DNA from: an uncultured Acidobacteriota bacterium
Lineage (GTDB): Bacteria; Acidobacteriota; Terriglobia; Terriglobales; Acidobacteriaceae
Assembly (NCBI GenBank): GCA_903932385.1
Contig: CAIZGA010000419.1
Location: 1 to 10,432 of the forward strand
Direction of reading: 5' to 3'
Length of the DNA stretch: 10,432 nt
Under the pieces are notes generated by a model that did no database searches, had not been told where the DNA came from, and was given only the letters and a program-made list of their open reading frames with translations. The position numbers were made by a program, and so were the translations under genes. Positions 7,444 through 10,432 of this stretch are shown here, piece by piece (within the stretch, counting starts at the first letter, position 1; each line of letters opens with the position of its first letter).

Positions 7444-8480
7444 CGTGTCTGCTCTTTCATCGACTCCGACAACTTGGCCAACTGTGGCAGCAACCATTGC
7501 ATGGCTGCGTCTTCGTCGCAAAAACGCGTTTGCAAAACAGCAACAGCCAGCGGTCCTGCTTTCTCCAACTCCGCGCGCAGTTCCGGCGTTAGCCGCATTG
7601 CATCTTTTTCTGTCGTGATGAATCCGTCTGCCTGCAAGCGTTTGGCTTCGCTCACCAACGATGCAATCTTCGCAGGCGTATACGGTTCATGATCGCGAAA
7701 CGCAATCATGCCGCGCGAAACATCATGCCCGGCAGCTTGCAGCATTGCAGAGAAATCCTGCGGTCGCGCTATACCGCAGAAGAGCAGCGGATGCGGTGTC
7801 GTGTTGACTACGGCCAATGTGCGTCGAATACGAATCAGTTGAGGTTGGAAATTATTTTCCTGCAACCATTGGCGTAGTTGCGGCTCGAGCGCTGCATCCT
7901 TTTCGCGCAACACAATGGCATCGGCGCGACGCAAACTTACCATCGGTTCGCGAAGATTGCCGGCAGGCAATAATTTGTCCGCCCAATCTTCGGCCGTCAG
8001 CAACACTATGTTGATATCGCGTTGCAGACGTCTGTGCTGAAAACCATCGTCCAACAAATGCAAGCGCCGCGGAGTTGCCTCGAGCGTTGACTCGGCCAAC
8101 GTCCCAGCATCGCTGCGACGATTGGCAACAAAAACATCCAAGCCACGCGCAGCCATCAGCACTGGCTCATCGCCAAACTCGCGAGCACTACCATTAACCT
8201 GTACTTGCGCACAGCCGCTTGATTTTCTTCCATAGCCACGCGAGAGAACATCTGGCTGCCAGCCATGCCGCTTGAGTGTTTCAGCCAGCAGCAGAGTGAA
8301 GGGAGTTTTTCCCGCGCCGCCAGCAGAGAGGCTGCCCACGCTGATCACCGGCCACTGCAGCCGTTGGGTATACATATGTTCTGCGTCGTACAAAGAATTC
8401 TTCGCGGCGACAACGGCTCCGTAGATTGCATTCAGCGGCAGCAGCAACGGTCTGCGAGATTTGCGTCGCGATTTATTCAC
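7440..8480 (-). CDS. lpxK: tetraacyldisaccharide 4'-kinase LpxK
   Basis: LpxK phosphorylates the 4' position of the lipid A disaccharide using ATP at the inner membrane, giving lipid IVA. The 346-residue protein has a membrane-associating N-terminal helix (LLLPLNAIYGAVVAA, 12-26). The P-loop is SVGSLSAGGAGKTP at 47-60 with K58 and T59. RGYGRK at 81-86, GDEP at 103-106, LDDGFQHRRL at 143-152 and LPAGNLREP at 171-179 follow. FRDH at 261-264 holds the His expected to pair with the catalytic Asp, and TTEKD is at 289-293. All hallmark residues are present and the length is normal. The GTG start at 8480 overlaps the waaA stop by 8 bases and has a perfect AGGAGG with a 6-base spacer, which rules out the longer frame to 8603. 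It is the middle gene of a tightly coupled waaA-lpxK-waaC set. Confidence 0.95.
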   Translation of the reverse strand: MNKSRRKSRRPLLLPLNAIYGAVVAAKNSLYDAEHMYTQRLQWPVISVGSLSAGGAGKTPFTLLLAETLKRHGWQPDVLSRGYGRKSSGCAQVQVNGSAREFGDEPVLMAARGLDVFVANRRSDAGTLAESTLEATPRRLHLLDDGFQHRRLQRDINIVLLTAEDWADKLLPAGNLREPMVSLRRADAIVLREKDAALEPQLRQWLQENNFQPQLIRIRRTLAVVNTTPHPLLFCGIARPQDFSAMLQAAGHDVSRGMIAFRDHEPYTPAKIASLVSEAKRLQADGFITTEKDAMRLTPELRAELEKAGPLAVAVLQTRFCDEDAAMQWLLPQLAKLSESMKEQTR

Positions 8481-9810
8481 GCGGCGCCTCCTGTAGTCGG
8501 CGTTCCCACTCGTGCCTGCGTGAAACCAGCCGCAGAATCGCCTGCACACAGCGCACCGTCGCACCGGCCTTCGATTCAAAAACATCGCGCGCTCGTGCGC
8601 CAATTGCGGCAGCGCCGGCAGGATGCTGCAACAACTGCGTCAGCGTTTCAGCCAGCGTGGATTCATCCACCAGCAGCAACGCATCATTCGCCAGCATCTC
8701 TTCGGCAATCGCGCGAAAATTTTCCAGCGAACGCCCCATCACCACAGGCACACCAAACTGCGTCGGCTCCAAAGGATTATGTCCGCCGGCGGGAACCAGA
8801 CTGCCGCCGACGAACGCCACCGTCGCTAATCCATAGCAACCGGCAAGTTCGCCGATGGAGTCGAGTAGTAACACGCTGCCCACAGAAATTTTCTCGACCG
8901 GTTCGTTATTGCACAACCATTCGCTGCGACGTCGCCAATGCACCTGCGAAGCACTCAACAACTTCGCCACTGCATCAAAACGTTCCGGGTGTCGTGGAGC
9001 CAGCAGCAGAACTGCGTTCGGCTCTGCTTGTAGAATTTTCGGCCAAGCGGCCAGCAGCATCGACTCTTCGCCATCCAGCGTGCTGCCCGCCACGATGATT
9101 TTCGTATCCTTCTGCGTTGCGGATTTCATCGCGCGCGTCACGGCGTTGTCGCCGGCTGCTCTAACATCAAATTTCAGGTTGCCACCGATGCGTACCCGAT
9201 GTGCCGGCGCACCAATCGCGCGCAGCCGCTCGGCATCGAGTTCGCTCTGCGCTTGAAAATCATCCACGCCCTGTAGCAGTTGCTTCCACAACCAGCGCAG
9301 GCGAAGGTATCGCGGATAGGAGCGGTCAGAAATTCGCGCATTGATAACAGCCACCGGAATCATGCGACGAAAACATTCATCCAACAGCACCGGCCAGAAT
9401 TCTGTTTCTGCCAGCACCAAGACGCTGGGCCGCAGTGCCCGCAGATAGCGGCGCACCACCCAGGTAAAATCCAGCGGAAAATAAAAAACTGTTGCCGCTC
9501 CAAAGCGTTCGCGCGCCAACTGTTGCCCCGTGCGCGTTGTAGTTGAGATGACGACGACATACTCCGGCAGCGAGGTTCGTAACTCGGCCACAACGCGGCT
9601 GGCGGCAATCACTTCACCTACACTGACGGCATGCAGCCAGATGACTTCACGACCTGCAACCGCTTCTCGCAACGCATGCGGTACAACACCCAGCCGACCG
9701 GCCAGGCCAGCGCGATATTTGCCGCTGGTGGCCATGCGCAGCAGCCAGTACGGTGATCCCACCACCAGCACCAGCAGCAGCAGCAAATTGTAGCCCAGCA
9801 GAATTAACAC
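8473..9810 (-). CDS. waaA: 3-deoxy-D-manno-octulosonic acid transferase (Kdo transferase)
   Basis: WaaA (KdtA, family GT30) transfers Kdo from CMP-Kdo to lipid IVA at the cytoplasmic face of the inner membrane. The 445-residue protein begins with a membrane anchor (LGYNLLLLLVLVVGSPYWLL, 5-24) followed by RAGLAGRLG. WLHAVSVGEVIAA at 58-70 holds the catalytic Glu (E66), and STTTRTGQQLA follows at 89-99. YFPLDF, then LVLAETEFWP at 131-140, AGSTLDGEE and APRHPERF follow. GGSLVPAGGHNPLEP ends with HNPLEP at 344-349, part of the CMP-Kdo site. The GTG at 9810 has TAAGG with a 5-base spacer and puts the anchor at the N-terminus; the longer frame to 9948 would add 46 polar residues before it and is rejected. 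It is the first gene of the leftward block. Whether it adds one, two or more Kdo residues cannot be told. Confidence 0.95.
   Translation of the reverse strand: MLILLGYNLLLLLVLVVGSPYWLLRMATSGKYRAGLAGRLGVVPHALREAVAGREVIWLHAVSVGEVIAASRVVAELRTSLPEYVVVISTTTRTGQQLARERFGAATVFYFPLDFTWVVRRYLRALRPSVLVLAETEFWPVLLDECFRRMIPVAVINARISDRSYPRYLRLRWLWKQLLQGVDDFQAQSELDAERLRAIGAPAHRVRIGGNLKFDVRAAGDNAVTRAMKSATQKDTKIIVAGSTLDGEESMLLAAWPKILQAEPNAVLLLAPRHPERFDAVAKLLSASQVHWRRRSEWLCNNEPVEKISVGSVLLLDSIGELAGCYGLATVAFVGGSLVPAGGHNPLEPTQFGVPVVMGRSLENFRAIAEEMLANDALLLVDESTLAETLTQLLQHPAGAAAIGARARDVFESKAGATVRCVQAILRLVSRRHEWERRLQEAPRE
8487..8492 (-). promoter_or_regulatory. strong ribosome binding site fixing the lpxK start
   Basis: AGGAGG on the minus strand lies 6 bases before the GTG at 8480, inside the last codons of waaA. 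It is the best Shine-Dalgarno in the operon and decides between this GTG and upstream in-frame ATG codons. Its strength suggests lpxK can be initiated independently of readthrough by ribosomes from waaA. Confidence 0.8.
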
Positions 9811-9857
9811 GCTTGCCTTACCCCCAAAGTCCCCACGGCACCGTCTATATTCATGTG

Positions 9858-9873
9858 CAGCGCGTTGGCGCTG
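9858..9873. repeat. 6-bp inverted repeat in the divergent region
   Basis: CAGCGC at 9858-9863 and GCGCTG at 9868-9873 are perfect complements around GTTG. An imperfect outer pairing of TGT with ACA (9854-9856 and 9878-9880) may extend it. It is 48 bases upstream of the waaA GTG and could be a short hairpin in a waaA leader or a protein-binding dyad. GC-rich 6-mers can pair by chance. Confidence 0.4.
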
Positions 9874-9892
9874 ATGTACACAAGCGACCACC

Positions 9893-9935
9893 GCATTGCA
9901 TTCAAACCATATCGACGATGATAATTGCGTTGCAT
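9893..9935. repeat. near-perfect 9-bp direct repeat around the -10 candidate
   Basis: GCATTGCAT at 9893-9901 and GCGTTGCAT at 9927-9935 match at 8 of 9 bases and start 34 bases apart. One copy covers the -35 candidate and the other lies just past the -10 candidate of the rightward promoter. The layout would suit paired operator sites, but no regulator is identified. Confidence 0.35.
9896..9925 (+). promoter_or_regulatory. candidate promoter for the right-edge secreted-protein gene
   Basis: TTGCAT at 9896-9901 and GATAAT at 9920-9925 are 18 bases apart, matching 3/6 and 5/6 of the sigma-70 consensus. Initiation near 9932 would give an approximately 50-base leader that begins almost directly with the 9937-9966 stem-loop. 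No equally good leftward promoter for waaA was found in the same region. Confidence 0.35.
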
Positions 9936-9936
9936 G

Positions 9937-9966
9937 ATTCTTGCGCATCGGTTTCTTCGCAAGAAT
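9937..9966 (+). repeat. perfect 9-bp inverted repeat / leader stem-loop next to a ribosome binding site
   Basis: ATTCTTGCG at 9937-9945 is exactly complementary to CGCAAGAAT at 9958-9966, with a 12-base loop. The right arm ends directly against the purine-rich GGAAGGG (9967-9973) that serves the ATG at 9983. In RNA it would form a stem-loop at the 5' end of the mRNA; in DNA it is a dyad with arm centres about 21 bases apart, close to two helical turns. No T-run follows, so it is not a terminator. Confidence 0.6.
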
Positions 9967-9982
9967 GGAAGGGCATCAAAAA

Positions 9983-10432
9983 ATGAGCGGCAAAGCAGTA
10001 CAAACATCGCGCAATATTCTGGCCGCACTCGGCATTGCCGTGCTGCTGTCGATTAGCGCGGACATCTCGACCGTCCACGCCGCCGACCACACCGCACCAC
10101 CGCTGCACGCCGCTACGGAGTATCCCTGCTTTGAAACGCATGCCGGCGAACACGTCACCATCGCCGTTGATCCGGTGGATACAAACGACAAGCAAAAATT
10201 TCTCCGCTTCGACTATCTCTCCGTCGGATTTCTTCCCGTACGGCTCATCGTGCAAAATGACAGCGATGCAACGCTCGACCTGAATGAGGCGCGCATTCTC
10301 TTCCTGACCGCAGACGGCGACCACATCAACGCGGCCACACTCGACGATTTGGACCGTGCTGGCGGCACGCTGAAGATGCATCCGCCGGGCAGTTTGAATC
10401 CGCTACCAATTCCCTTTCCCACTAAGCCCAGC
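9983..10432 (+). CDS. exported protein of unknown function, 3' end outside window
   Basis: The frame is open for 150 codons from the ATG at 9983 to the window end without a stop, so only the N-terminal part is seen. GGAAGGG at 9967-9973 is the likely Shine-Dalgarno, with a 9-base spacer. Residues 1-33 form a clear signal peptide: basic start, hydrophobic core ILAALGIAVLLSI, and VHA as a signal peptidase I site before Ala-Asp. No lipobox is seen. The mature part alternates strand-like segments (HVTIAVDPVDT, FDYLSVGFLPVRLIVQNDSD, EARILFLTADGD), suggesting an immunoglobulin-like beta-sandwich. It then enters a Pro-rich stretch (PPGSLNPLPIPFPTKP) that may be a linker. A single Cys lies near residue 50. 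I do not recognise a family. It is transcribed divergently from the LPS operon, so a periplasmic or envelope role is plausible but inferred. Confidence 0.78.
   Translation, partial: MSGKAVQTSRNILAALGIAVLLSISADISTVHAADHTAPPLHAATEYPCFETHAGEHVTIAVDPVDTNDKQKFLRFDYLSVGFLPVRLIVQNDSDATLDLNEARILFLTADGDHINAATLDDLDRAGGTLKMHPPGSLNPLPIPFPTKPS

Noticed and set aside
8265..9098. Rightward 277-codon open frame opposite lpxK and waaA
   Set aside because: Composition (Ala, Arg, Pro, His, Ser) is that of the complement of a GC-rich gene, and both opposite genes carry full catalytic motifs.
9760..9790. CTG/GTG trinucleotide run on the minus strand
   Set aside because: It encodes the Leu/Val-rich membrane anchor of WaaA and has only four perfect CTG units, so slippage-based phase variation is not supported.
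9902..10381. Leftward 159-codon open frame across the divergent region and the right-edge gene
   Set aside because: It runs antisense to the signal-peptide gene and through the divergent regulatory region, with no domain seen.
1..10432. CRISPR, tRNA, rRNA, insertion sequence, prophage or toxin-antitoxin signature
   Set aside because: No regular repeat-spacer pattern, cloverleaf, transposase motif or terminal repeat was seen, and gene content is ordinary housekeeping and envelope biosynthesis.

Overview
The window looks like chromosomal DNA of a Gram-negative, lipopolysaccharide-making bacterium with moderately high GC. The gene set (an RlmD-type rRNA methyltransferase next to comEC, and waaA-lpxK-waaC in one leftward operon with two less familiar envelope genes) and the protein flavour suggest Acidobacteriota, class Terriglobia. 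That taxonomic guess is inference from family resemblance, not a search result. Nothing looks mobile: no transposase, integrase, CRISPR array, tRNA or rRNA gene was seen. Several real genes start with TTG or GTG, so starts were set by ribosome binding sites and gene overlaps.

Layout. Positions 1-126 form a short left-edge region that may hold the start of a leftward gene. Rightward genes follow: a small coiled-coil-like hypothetical protein (about 127-348), rlmD (345-1658, ATGA-overlapped with it), comEC (1722-4439, with its own promoter candidate) and a 107-residue hypothetical protein (4484-4807). This block meets a leftward block tail to tail with only 3 bases between the stops.

The leftward block, read in transcription order, is waaA (9810-8473), lpxK (8480-7440), a WaaC-like heptosyltransferase (7443-6334), an integral-membrane ICMT/PEMT-type methyltransferase (6311-5697) and a secreted DUF3108 protein (5638-4811). 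The first three overlap by 4-8 bases and encode linked steps of inner LPS assembly: LpxK adds the 4'-phosphate to lipid A, WaaA adds Kdo, and the heptosyltransferase adds heptose. The last two genes are closely spaced behind them and are the uncharacterised part of the operon. They are plausible envelope or lipid-modification partners.

Positions 9811-9982 are a divergent intergenic region with a promoter candidate, a perfect 9-bp inverted repeat directly against a ribosome binding site, a second 6-bp inverted repeat and a near-perfect 9-bp direct repeat. To its right a gene for an exported protein of unknown function runs off the window end. I see no clearly new multi-gene system. The best leads are the methyltransferase plus DUF3108 pair inside the LPS operon and the structured divergent regulatory region.
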